Shown here one piece after another: positions 1-5,822 of a stretch of DNA of 7,815 bases. A model generated the notes under the pieces. That model searched no databases and was not told the DNA's origin. It saw nothing but the letters and a program-made list of their open reading frames with translations. Origin of the DNA: an uncultured Clostridia bacterium (GTDB lineage Bacteria; Bacillota; Clostridia; TANB77; CAG-508); contig CAKOVK010000029.1 of assembly GCA_934121925.1 (NCBI GenBank), forward strand, positions 1 to 7,815, written 5' to 3'. The stretch's first letter is position 1; every line of letters begins with the position of its first letter. A program made the position numbers and the translations under genes.

Positions 1-150
1 GTCGACGCATTGTTTGTAAAAATTAATATTGTTATCTTTGAACAAATTAATGAAAAATAAATTTTTCATTAATCCGACAAAGAATGAGGCAATTTAAATT
101 TATAGCCCGTTTAACATGGAATAAATAAAAAGTTAAACAAATTACAATTT
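1..150. repeat. Left copy of ~150-bp inverted repeat at the window ends
   Basis: This stretch matches the reverse complement of 7669-7815. Positions 1-77 differ at one base only (29, T versus G). Positions 78-118 differ at nine bases (78, 81, 85, 89, 92, 98, 105, 106, 118), all transitions. Positions 121-138 align poorly with a 3-base length difference, and the last 12 bases (139-150, AAATTACAATTT) are identical again. It contains a perfect hairpin (46-73) and, in this copy only, a second inverted repeat GTTTAAC (109-115) / GTTAAAC (132-138). No ORF or transposase fragment is visible inside. The element is seen directly; its nature (dispersed intergenic repeat, half of a palindrome, or an element terminus) is inference. 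Confidence 0.9.
46..73. other. Perfect 13-bp inverted repeat (hairpin) inside left repeat
   Basis: ATTAATGAAAAAT (46-58) and ATTTTTCATTAAT (61-73) are exact reverse complements separated by AA. The same structure is fully conserved in the right repeat copy. It could be a protein-binding site or a hairpin in DNA or RNA. It is not an obvious intrinsic terminator because the stem is almost entirely A+T. Confidence 0.8.
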
Positions 151-185
151 ACCAAAAGATAAAGTCATAATTTTACGCTAACTTA

Positions 186-214
186 TTGAATTTTTTGTGA
201 TTTAACTGTATAAT
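186..214 (+). promoter_or_regulatory. Probable sigma-A promoter of murC
   Basis: TTGAAT (186-191) is followed after exactly 17 bases by a consensus TATAAT (209-214). The predicted start of transcription near 221 gives a leader of about 16 nucleotides before the GTG start codon of murC. The promoter begins 36 bases after the end of the left repeat, so the repeat would not be part of the murC mRNA. This rests on consensus matching only. Confidence 0.65.
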
Positions 215-237
215 TTTCTAAGTATAGGAAAGGTGTT

Positions 238-1641
238 GTGACAAAAATGATTGATTCTAGCATTAATAATATTGAAAATTTAAAAAAATATAAGCATATA
301 CATATGATAGGAATTGGCGGCATTAGTATGAGTGGTATTGCAGAAATATTACACAATTTTGGAATATTTGTTACTGGTTCTGATTGTACAAGAAGCAAAA
401 TTACAGATAGATTATCTAGTAGAGGAATTTTTGTTTCTATAGGTCACGAAACAAATTTAGTAAAAAATGCTGACCTTGTAGTATATTCTGCTGCAGTAAA
501 ACAAAATGATCCTGAACTTATAGAAGCAAGAAATCGTAACATAAAAATTGTAGAGAGATGTGATTTCGTTGGTTATTTAACAAGAATTTACAAAGATACT
601 ATTGGTATTGCTGGTACTCATGGAAAAACAACAACTACCTCTATGGTTTCTTTATGTTTCTTAGAAGCTGGTCTTGATCCTACAATTCAGGTTGGAGCAA
701 TTTTAAAACAAATAAATGGAAATAACAGAGTTGGTAATAGTGATTATTTTATTTTAGAGTCTTGTGAATATGTAGAGAGTTTCTTAAAGTTCAGTCCTAA
801 ATCAACAATAGTTTTAAATATTGATAATGATCATTTAGATTATTTTAAAAATTTAGATAATATAAAAAATGCATTTGCCAAGTATGTAGCCCTTCTTCCT
901 TATGATGGTTTACTGGTTGTAAACGCAGACGATCCAAATTGTATGGCTTTACGTTCTTCTTCTGAGGCGCGTTCTATTACTTTTGGAATAAAATGTGATA
1001 AGGCTAATTTCATAGCAAGAAATATAACATTTGATGAAAATGGTTTTTCAAAATTTGATGTATACCATAATAACAACTACTATTCTGAAATAAAACTATC
1101 TGTTCCTGGTGTTCACAACGTTTTAAACGCTTTAGCTTGTATAGCACTCTGTTCTGAATATGGCATAGATAAATTTGTAATAAAAGCAGCTCTTTTAAAA
1201 TTCACTGGAGCAAATCGTAGATTTGAATTTGTAGGTTCATACCAAAATATAAGTATTTACGATGATTACGCTCATCATCCTAGTGAAATTTTAGCTACAG
1301 CTAAGGCTTTAAAAAATAAAAAACATCGTCAATCTTGGGTAGTCTTTCAGCCTCATACTTACAGCAGAACAAAATTACTACTAGACGATTTTGCAAATGT
1401 TTTAATAAATTTTGATAACATTATAATTACAGATATTTATGCCGCTCGTGAAGCTAATACCTTTAATATATCTTCCAAAGATTTAGTTGATAAAATAAAG
1501 CTTTTAGGTAGAGATGCTATTTATATGTCTAATTTTGACGATATTGCAAAATACATAAGAGAACGCGCATGTCCTAATGATATTATCCTAACTATAGGTG
1601 CAGGTACAATAACAGAACTTGGCAAAAAAATACTTAGATAG
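238..1641 (+). CDS. murC: UDP-N-acetylmuramate--L-alanine ligase MurC
   Basis: MurC adds L-alanine to UDP-N-acetylmuramic acid using ATP, the first amino acid of the peptidoglycan stem peptide, in the cytoplasm. The 467-residue protein has the normal family length and domain order. The N-terminal UDP-binding motif is GIGGISMSG (residues 25-33). The ATP-binding loop is GTHGKTT (126-132). The central-domain motif NIDNDHLD lies at 194-201. The C-terminal DDYAHHP lies at 342-348, followed by FQPHTYSRT, both typical of MurC rather than MurD, E or F. I chose GTG at 238 because AAAGGTG (229-235) sits just upstream. ATG at 247 is possible but leaves a long spacing, and the difference is three residues. 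The gene stands alone with its own promoter and converges on uppP. No other mur genes are in the window. Confidence 0.97.
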   Translation: MTKMIDSSINNIENLKKYKHIHMIGIGGISMSGIAEILHNFGIFVTGSDCTRSKITDRLSSRGIFVSIGHETNLVKNADLVVYSAAVKQNDPELIEARNRNIKIVERCDFVGYLTRIYKDTIGIAGTHGKTTTTSMVSLCFLEAGLDPTIQVGAILKQINGNNRVGNSDYFILESCEYVESFLKFSPKSTIVLNIDNDHLDYFKNLDNIKNAFAKYVALLPYDGLLVVNADDPNCMALRSSSEARSITFGIKCDKANFIARNITFDENGFSKFDVYHNNNYYSEIKLSVPGVHNVLNALACIALCSEYGIDKFVIKAALLKFTGANRRFEFVGSYQNISIYDDYAHHPSEILATAKALKNKKHRQSWVVFQPHTYSRTKLLLDDFANVLINFDNIIITDIYAAREANTFNISSKDLVDKIKLLGRDAIYMSNFDDIAKYIRERACPNDIILTIGAGTITELGKKILR

Positions 1642-1676
1642 AGAGCAAAGCGACTTTAGTCGCACTTTGTTCTCTC
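1641..1676. other. Imperfect hairpin directly after murC stop
   Basis: The murC stop codon overlaps the start of a long imperfect stem. The inner part is GCGACT / AGTCGC around TT; the outer part pairs GAGAG with CTCTC and CAAAG with CTTTG, with small bulges. No T-run follows, so it is not a standard intrinsic terminator on its own. It may stabilise the 3' end of the murC mRNA or be a remnant of a small palindromic element. Confidence 0.6.
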
Positions 1677-1701
1677 CGATTCGAGTTTCCAAATGAAATG
1701 A

Positions 1702-1778
1702 GGAAATTTCAAAGGCAATAGCGATTATAGCATTTTTTATATACTAAGAAATGAGAAATTTCCTGGTATATAAAAAAT
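1702..1778. other. Nested inverted repeats in murC-uppP intergenic region
   Basis: Two overlapping inverted repeats are present. GGAAATTTC (1702-1710) pairs with GAAATTTCC (1755-1763). ATTTTTTATATAC (1732-1744) pairs exactly, over 13 bp, with GTATATAAAAAAT (1766-1778). TTTCC at 1686-1690 could also pair with GGAAA at 1702-1706. The alternatives are mutually exclusive in part. The right arm of the 13-bp pair shares bases with the left arm of the downstream terminator. No ORF is seen here. Function is unknown. Confidence 0.5.
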
Positions 1779-1807
1779 AAGCCTCCTTTTTAGGAGACTT
1801 ATTTTTT
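1772..1807. terminator. Bidirectional intrinsic terminator between murC and uppP
   Basis: AAAAAATAAGCCTCCT (1772-1787) pairs with AGGAGACTTATTTTTT (1792-1807) around a TTTT loop, with one non-Watson-Crick position. The stem ends in six T on the plus strand and six T on the minus strand. It can therefore end both murC and the opposing uppP operon, whose last stop codon lies four bases away. Confidence 0.85.
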
Positions 1808-1810
1808 ACT

Positions 1811-2614
1811 TCATCTTACCATATAGATTCCTATAACTATTAGTCCTAGTATGACTCTATATATAGCAAACACTTTGAAACTTCCTTTTTTTAAGTAGTC
1901 TAGTAAAAATTTAATAACAAAAATCCCAACTATAAAACTTGTAATTACACCTATCAAAAATGGAATGCTAAATACAAAATCTTTTAATTTGTAAACAGTG
2001 GCAGCAAATACTATTGGTGCTGACAGCATAAATGAATACTTAGCCGCAGACTCCCTTGTCACTCCCATAATTCTTCCCGCTGTCATTGTTACCCCAGAGC
2101 GTGATACTCCCGGTATAAAAGCCAAACATTGTGATAACCCTATTAAAAATGTTTGTTTTAAGCTCATATCCTCATATTCTGTATTCGATTTGCACTTTTT
2201 ATCTGCAAAATATAAAATTATTCCCATAACTATTGATGCAACTGCTATAACAATTGGTTTTGTTAAATAATCTCCAAGGAAATGATCTAATATAAATCCT
2301 ATAATTCCTCCTGGAATTGTTGCTAATACTATGTACCAAAACATTTTTCCTTCTTTAGTATTTTCTTTTTTCACAACTTGTTTAAAACCACCAACAATTA
2401 GATTTATCCAATCTTTAAAGAAAAATATTAATATTGCAAGCAAAGTTCCCGCATGTAAAGCAACATCAAATGCTTCGAAATCTTTTACAAATTCTGCCGA
2501 TTGCGTCCAATTAAATATCCATGGTATTAAGTTTAAATGTGCTGAACTTGATATTGGTAAAAGTTCTGTAAGTCCTTGTACTATCCCTAATATAATTGAT
2601 TGAAATATTGTCAT
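1811..2614 (-). CDS. uppP: Undecaprenyl-diphosphatase UppP (BacA family)
   Basis: This integral membrane enzyme removes one phosphate from undecaprenyl diphosphate, regenerating the lipid carrier for peptidoglycan and other wall polymers. High levels of this family are known to give bacitracin resistance. The 267-residue length is normal. The two family signatures are present: QGLTELLPISSSAH (residues 13-26, with E17 and H26) and FIPGVSRSG (167-174 region, with the conserved R172). Several hydrophobic segments cover most of the chain. The ATG at 2614 has AGGAGG about ten bases upstream. It is the last gene of the ppa - TPR - uppP run, 53 bases after the TPR gene without an intervening terminator, and it ends four bases from the two-way terminator. 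Confidence 0.96.
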   Translation of the reverse strand: MTIFQSIILGIVQGLTELLPISSSAHLNLIPWIFNWTQSAEFVKDFEAFDVALHAGTLLAILIFFFKDWINLIVGGFKQVVKKENTKEGKMFWYIVLATIPGGIIGFILDHFLGDYLTKPIVIAVASIVMGIILYFADKKCKSNTEYEDMSLKQTFLIGLSQCLAFIPGVSRSGVTMTAGRIMGVTRESAAKYSFMLSAPIVFAATVYKLKDFVFSIPFLIGVITSFIVGIFVIKFLLDYLKKGSFKVFAIYRVILGLIVIGIYMVR

Positions 2615-2667
2615 TTCTATTTTTCCTCCTTTGTTTATTCTATATTCAAAGTCTTTTTTATTTATGC

Positions 2668-3255
2668 TTAATTGCTTTTATTAGTTTTTTTATCATTTAA
2701 AACTTTAGTCAAATCATATGTATTGTCCAAATATTCAGAAATCTGTCTTTCCTTTTCTGGTTCTATAGCATTCGAGCTTTTTACATTTTCCGGTTTTTCT
2801 ATAAGCTTTTTTATAGAGAAAAATATTGGTTCATTGCTTGCTATATCATAATATTTAGGGTCAATTTCTATTGCTTTGTTCATAAATATTCCACTTTTAT
2901 TTTTATCATTTTTTATAATTGATATTTTAGCTAATTGATAATATGCCTTTGCTTCTGTTTCACCATATAAACTTTGCATAAAATATTTTTCTGCTGATTC
3001 TATGTCTCTATACAACAGTGCTATTTGTCCCAATCTGTAATAAGCATTATATAAATTCGAATCTATTTCAATTGCCTTTTCAAAACATTCTTTAGCTAAA
3101 GAGAATTCGTTCATCATACTATATACTATTCCCAAATCATAGTACAAATCTGCCTTTTCAGGATTATATTTAATTGCCTGCGTATATATATGTGCAGCAT
3201 TCTTAAATTTTTTATTTTCTGTTAATAATTCTCCGCAACATCTTATTCGCTTCAT
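2668..3255 (-). CDS. TPR-repeat protein, 3' part of a frameshifted gene
   Basis: The frame encodes about four tetratricopeptide repeats, seen in blocks such as ADLYYDLGIVY and NAYYRLGQIAL followed by AKECFEKAIEID and similar helices, then a charged C-terminal tail. TPR repeats are protein-interaction helical pairs. The ATG at 3255 is unlikely to be a true start: no ribosome binding site precedes it and the first seven residues (MKRIRCC) do not fit a TPR helix. From GELLTENKKF onward the sequence continues exactly the repeat that is interrupted in the upstream frame. Removing the single base at 3235 joins the frames as YEANKML-GELLTENKKF, restoring the Leu-Gly of a TPR helix and giving one protein of about 382 residues. 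So this is most likely the C-terminal half of one gene. Confidence 0.75.
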   Translation of the reverse strand: MKRIRCCGELLTENKKFKNAAHIYTQAIKYNPEKADLYYDLGIVYSMMNEFSLAKECFEKAIEIDSNLYNAYYRLGQIALLYRDIESAEKYFMQSLYGETEAKAYYQLAKISIIKNDKNKSGIFMNKAIEIDPKYYDIASNEPIFFSIKKLIEKPENVKSSNAIEPEKERQISEYLDNTYDLTKVLNDKKTNKSN

Positions 3256-3817
3256 ACAGTTCTGGTTTTTTCTTTACTAATATACTTAACATTTCTATTG
3301 CTTCTTTATTCTTATTTAATTCTTTTAACAATTTAGATATTTTGAAATAAGACTTATAATCATTTCCTCTAATATCTAATACTTTTACATACTCATCAAT
3401 AGCCTTTCTCATTCCGCCTTCTTGTTCATATATTTCTGCAAGCATTTTGTGTCCCATATAACTTTTATCGTATTTGGATACTAGTTTCATTAGGATTTCT
3501 TTTGCCTTTTTTCTTTTTCCTATTAATAATAAAATTTTACTTATACCTATATATACTATTTCACTAAAATTAATTCCTTTGCTTTCTAATATTAAAACAC
3601 CAATTGGTATAATTAGGCACAAAAAATACATAATTAATTTTGATGCCGTTCCTGTAAAAATGTTAAATATTATTTCAATAAAATTTAGCAATATTCCTAT
3701 TGCTTGTGATATTAATATAACTAAGTATGTAGTATCATTCTTTTTTATTAATTTAAATGCAAATACATAAAGAAATAATAGCAAAGCAGCCAAACTAAAT
3801 AATATTTTCTCAACCAT
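3212..3817 (-). CDS. Membrane-anchored TPR protein, 5' part of a frameshifted gene
   Basis: The N-terminus has three predicted membrane segments (about residues 4-23, 31-53 and 60-78), then TPR-like helices from about residue 100 (KAKEILMKLVSKYDKSYMGH and the two following repeats). The start at 3817 is well supported: AAGGAG lies about eight bases upstream and overlaps the ppa stop codon, giving tight coupling to ppa (12 bases from stop to start). The frame closes with RRIINRK after ...YEANKML, where the TPR pattern breaks off; the pattern resumes in the neighbouring frame at 3234. The role of this protein is not known. Its position beside uppP suggests a membrane or envelope function, but that is only context. 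The frame break may be a real mutation or a sequence error. Confidence 0.8.
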   Translation of the reverse strand: MVEKILFSLAALLLFLYVFAFKLIKKNDTTYLVILISQAIGILLNFIEIIFNIFTGTASKLIMYFLCLIIPIGVLILESKGINFSEIVYIGISKILLLIGKRKKAKEILMKLVSKYDKSYMGHKMLAEIYEQEGGMRKAIDEYVKVLDIRGNDYKSYFKISKLLKELNKNKEAIEMLSILVKKKPELYEANKMLRRIINRK

Positions 3818-3829
3818 TTTTATTTCTCC

Positions 3830-4360
3830 TTACTTTGCAAATTTTTCATTATAATTTTCAATTGCCTTTTGTATAATTTTTTCTGCCTCTTCTCTTCCTA
3901 ATACTTTTTCTACTACAGTTTGTTTATCTTCTAATTGTTTATAAACTTCAAAGAAATGCATTATTTCAGAAGATATATGACTTGGTAAATCTTCAATATC
4001 TTTATACGCATTCAAGAAAGGATCTTTTTTTGCTACAGCTATTATTTTTTCATCATTTTGTTCAGAATCTATCATTGTTATTACACCAATTGGATAGCAC
4101 TCTACTAAAGTCATTGGATCCACATTTTCTTGGCATAACACCAAAACATCCAGTGGGTCATTATCATCTGCATATGTTCTTGGAATAAATCCATAATTTG
4201 CTGGATAATGAGTTGCTGTATATAGCACTCTATCTAATCTTAGCATACCTGTTTCTTTATCTAATTCATATTTGTTTTTGCCACCTTTTGTAATTTCTAT
4301 TACTGCAATAAAATCATCTTTTTTTATTCTCTCTTCTTTTATATCATGCCATATATTCAT
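3830..4360 (-). CDS. ppa: Family I soluble inorganic pyrophosphatase
   Basis: The enzyme hydrolyses pyrophosphate to phosphate in the cytoplasm, driving nucleic acid, tRNA-charging and other PPi-releasing reactions. All expected active-site positions, by comparison with the E. coli enzyme, are visible in the 176-residue chain: E22, K30, E32, R44, Y52 and Y56, then D66, D68 and D71 in the signature DDNDPLDVL, then D98, D103 and K105, and Y140-K141. I chose the ATG at 4360 because AAAGGGGAG (4367-4375) is correctly spaced before it; a longer reading to 4390 would place that ribosome binding site inside the gene. It is the first gene of the ppa - TPR - uppP operon. Many Bacillota use the unrelated manganese-dependent family II enzyme, so a family I enzyme is mildly informative about lineage. 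Confidence 0.96.
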   Translation of the reverse strand: MNIWHDIKEERIKKDDFIAVIEITKGGKNKYELDKETGMLRLDRVLYTATHYPANYGFIPRTYADDNDPLDVLVLCQENVDPMTLVECYPIGVITMIDSEQNDEKIIAVAKKDPFLNAYKDIEDLPSHISSEIMHFFEVYKQLEDKQTVVEKVLGREEAEKIIQKAIENYNEKFAK

Positions 4361-4397
4361 TATTATCTCCCCTTTCACTATTTTTCTCAATATATAT

Positions 4398-4426
4398 ATT
4401 TTAATTCATTTTTACCAAAATGTCCA
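4398..4426 (-). promoter_or_regulatory. Probable promoter of the ppa operon
   Basis: On the minus strand TGGACA (4421-4426) and TAAAAT (4398-4403) are separated by exactly 17 bases, each one mismatch from consensus. They lie between the tRNA terminator and the ppa ribosome binding site, where a promoter is needed. Confidence 0.6.
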
Positions 4427-4439
4427 TATTGTATATATA

Positions 4440-4467
4440 AAAAAAGCCATCTAGTGATAGCTTTTTT
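4440..4467 (-). terminator. Intrinsic terminator of the tRNA unit
   Basis: A stem formed by AAAAAAGCCATC (4440-4451) and GATAGCTTTTTT (4456-4467) around a four-base loop lies just downstream of tRNA-Gln. Read on the minus strand, the one irregular pair is a U-G wobble and the stem is followed by six T, so it fits termination of the tRNA transcript. It begins two bases after the encoded CCA end. Confidence 0.8.
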
Positions 4468-4468
4468 A

Positions 4469-4543
4469 TGGCTGGGGTGGGAGGATTCGAACCGCCGCAT
4501 GCCAGAGTCAAAGTCTGGTGCCTTACCGCTTGGCTACACCCCA
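4469..4543 (-). tRNA. tRNA-Gln (anticodon TTG)
   Basis: A 75-base cloverleaf with encoded CCA. The acceptor stem TGGGGTG pairs fully with CACCCCA, the discriminator is G, and U1-A72 is the pair typical of glutamine tRNAs. The D stem is GCC/GGC. The anticodon stem CCAGA/TCTGG encloses loop CTTTGAC, giving anticodon TTG (4509-4511). The T-loop is TTCGAAT. The T-stem GGCGG/CCTCC has one non-pairing position (C51 against U63). It lies 21 bases downstream of tRNA-His in the same transcript. Confidence 0.96.
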
Positions 4544-4564
4544 ATATTTATTTTCGATTTTATA

Positions 4565-4641
4565 TGGGGTGGAAGATGGGACTCGAACCCACGGCCTCTG
4601 GTGCCACAAACCAGCGCTCTAACCAACTGAGCTACATCCAC
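4565..4641 (-). tRNA. tRNA-His (anticodon GTG)
   Basis: A 77-base cloverleaf with encoded CCA and anticodon GTG (4605-4607) in loop TTGTGGC, stem CTGGT/ACCAG. D stem GCTC/GAGC and T arm GTGGG-TTCGAGT-CCCAT are complete, with one G-U. The base before the acceptor stem (4642) encodes G and the discriminator is C, matching the G-1:C73 identity pair known for histidine tRNAs; the mature RNA therefore probably starts at 4642. The acceptor stem has one mismatch, U6 opposite U67. Confidence 0.96.
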
Positions 4642-4665
4642 CATTATTATAAAATCACGATATCT

Positions 4666-4694
4666 ATTTTAATTAATTTTTTATGTTTTGTCAA
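4666..4694 (-). promoter_or_regulatory. Promoter of the tRNA-His/tRNA-Gln unit
   Basis: On the minus strand a perfect TTGACA (4689-4694) is followed after 17 bases by TAAAAT (4666-4671). Transcription would start about 16 bases before tRNA-His. No terminator separates it from the sortase gene stop at 4713, so readthrough from the sortase gene is also possible. Confidence 0.75.
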
Positions 4695-4712
4695 TATTTT
4701 TTTACAATTTTT

Positions 4713-5396
4713 TTATTCAGCTCTTGCAAGTATTATTGTTCTTGCTTTAGAATCATCTGTACAAGTAGACAAAGTAATTTCTGCTTTGCCATTAGTATCC
4801 CTATTATAGAAGCTTGTATCTTGTTCTGTTGTCTCAAATATTTCATATATATTGTAAGTTAATTCTGTGCCAGAAGCATCTTTAATTTTAACCTTATCTC
4901 CAACAGATAATTTTTTATTGTTTGAAAAGAATTTTCCATTTCTATAATTATGTCCTATTATAACTGTATTCCCAGGTTGATTCAATTGTGGATTGCTTGG
5001 ATATAGCACAGCTACAGCAATATTTAGTGATTCTGGTGTAACAGTATCCAATATAGGTTCTTTAACATTTGTTTTTGGTATAGTTATATAGCCTAACATA
5101 ACAAATCCTTTATAACGTGGTTTTGTTTTAGTTTGATTCGAAGATGAATTATTATTTGTTTCTGTTGGGGCTTCTATATCTATAACATCATTTGAATTTT
5201 CTTCTTTATTATCATCTTTTTTTTCGTCATCTAAAGTTCCTTTATCAATTTCAGCAAATGCTTCTATTTTCTTATCATTATCGCTATTAGGTTTTATTAT
5301 ATATTTATATGCCAAAAAGCCTAACCCTAACAAAATTACTACAACTAATACTATTAATATTATTGTTAAAACATTTCCATATTTATTTACTGTCAT
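4713..5396 (-). CDS. Membrane-anchored sortase family transpeptidase
   Basis: Sortases cleave a sorting signal in secreted proteins and join them to the wall or to each other, acting outside the membrane. The 227-residue protein has an N-terminal membrane anchor (about residues 10-33), a long polar linker rich in Asn, Asp, Glu, Lys and Ser (about 36-92), and a C-terminal sortase domain. The catalytic triad is visible: His149 in IIGHNYRNG, Cys212 in TLSTCTDD and Arg219 seven residues later. The single N-terminal anchor and short domain resemble class D/E-like enzymes, but the class cannot be settled by eye. GGAGGTG lies seven bases before the ATG. No LPXTG-type substrate, pilin or signal peptidase gene is in the window, so the substrates are unknown. 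It has its own promoter and lies 67 bases after the HIT gene. Confidence 0.92.
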   Translation of the reverse strand: MTVNKYGNVLTIILIVLVVVILLGLGFLAYKYIIKPNSDNDKKIEAFAEIDKGTLDDEKKDDNKEENSNDVIDIEAPTETNNNSSSNQTKTKPRYKGFVMLGYITIPKTNVKEPILDTVTPESLNIAVAVLYPSNPQLNQPGNTVIIGHNYRNGKFFSNNKKLSVGDKVKIKDASGTELTYNIYEIFETTEQDTSFYNRDTNGKAEITLSTCTDDSKARTIILARAE

Positions 5397-5427
5397 ATAT
5401 TAACACCTCCGATACACGTATATTAAT

Positions 5428-5447
5428 ATTATACCACATAATTATGT
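5428..5447 (-). promoter_or_regulatory. Extended -10 promoter and palindrome before sortase
   Basis: On the minus strand TGGTATAAT (5428-5436) is an extended -10 element; the -35 position is poor. Immediately upstream, ACATAATTATGT (5436-5447) is a perfect 12-base palindrome lying in the promoter spacer, a place where a repressor could bind. Regulation is inference. Confidence 0.5.
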
Positions 5448-5463
5448 TTTTTCATACAGTTTA

Positions 5464-5808
5464 TTAACATATTTTTGTTCCTAATTTTTTCCCTCCAATT
5501 ATATGAAAGTGTAAATGTGGTACTTCTTGTCCTCCATCTTCTTTACAATTCACAACTATTCTAAATCCTTTTTCATCTATGCCTTCTTCTTTAGCAATTT
5601 TATTTATTACTGAATATATTTTTCCAACTAATGCTTCATCATATTCTTGCAATTCTGTTACATAACTTATATGTTTTTTAGGAATTACTAATATATGAAT
5701 TGGCGCTACTGGGTTTATATCTCTAAACGCTAATATTTCCTCATCTTCATAAACTTTATTTGAAGGAATTTCTCCTTTTATTATTTTACAAAAAATGCAA
5801 TCTTCCAT
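5464..5808 (-). CDS. HIT-family (histidine triad) nucleotide-binding protein
   Basis: A 114-residue member of the HINT branch of the HIT superfamily, small cytoplasmic nucleotide hydrolases or transferases acting on nucleoside phosphoramidates and aminoacyl-adenylates. The catalytic histidine triad is HLHFH (residues 98-102) followed by IIGG. The N-terminal CIFC pair (C4, C7) is the usual zinc-binding pair. DINPVAPIHILVIPKKH is the standard core strand region. AAAGGAG (5818-5824) precedes the ATG at 5808 and overlaps the alaS stop codon, so the gene is probably translated in coupling with alaS. The link with an aminoacyl-tRNA synthetase is suggestive because HINT proteins can hydrolyse aminoacyl-AMP, but this is inference. 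Confidence 0.95.
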   Translation of the reverse strand: MEDCIFCKIIKGEIPSNKVYEDEEILAFRDINPVAPIHILVIPKKHISYVTELQEYDEALVGKIYSVINKIAKEEGIDEKGFRIVVNCKEDGGQEVPHLHFHIIGGKKLGTKIC

Positions 5809-5822
5809 TTTATTTTTCTCCT

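Noticed and set aside
1..150. Outward promoter inside the repeat
   Set aside because: TATAAA-like boxes occur in both copies but without a -35 box at proper spacing; A+T-rich sequence gives such matches by chance.
4361..4390. Ten-residue N-terminal extension of ppa
   Set aside because: The start at 4390 has no ribosome binding site, while AAAGGGGAG precedes ATG at 4360 where the family normally starts.
4346..4809. Plus-strand open frames across the tRNA genes
   Set aside because: They run through both tRNAs and the opposing sortase gene and have no ribosome binding site or recognisable product.
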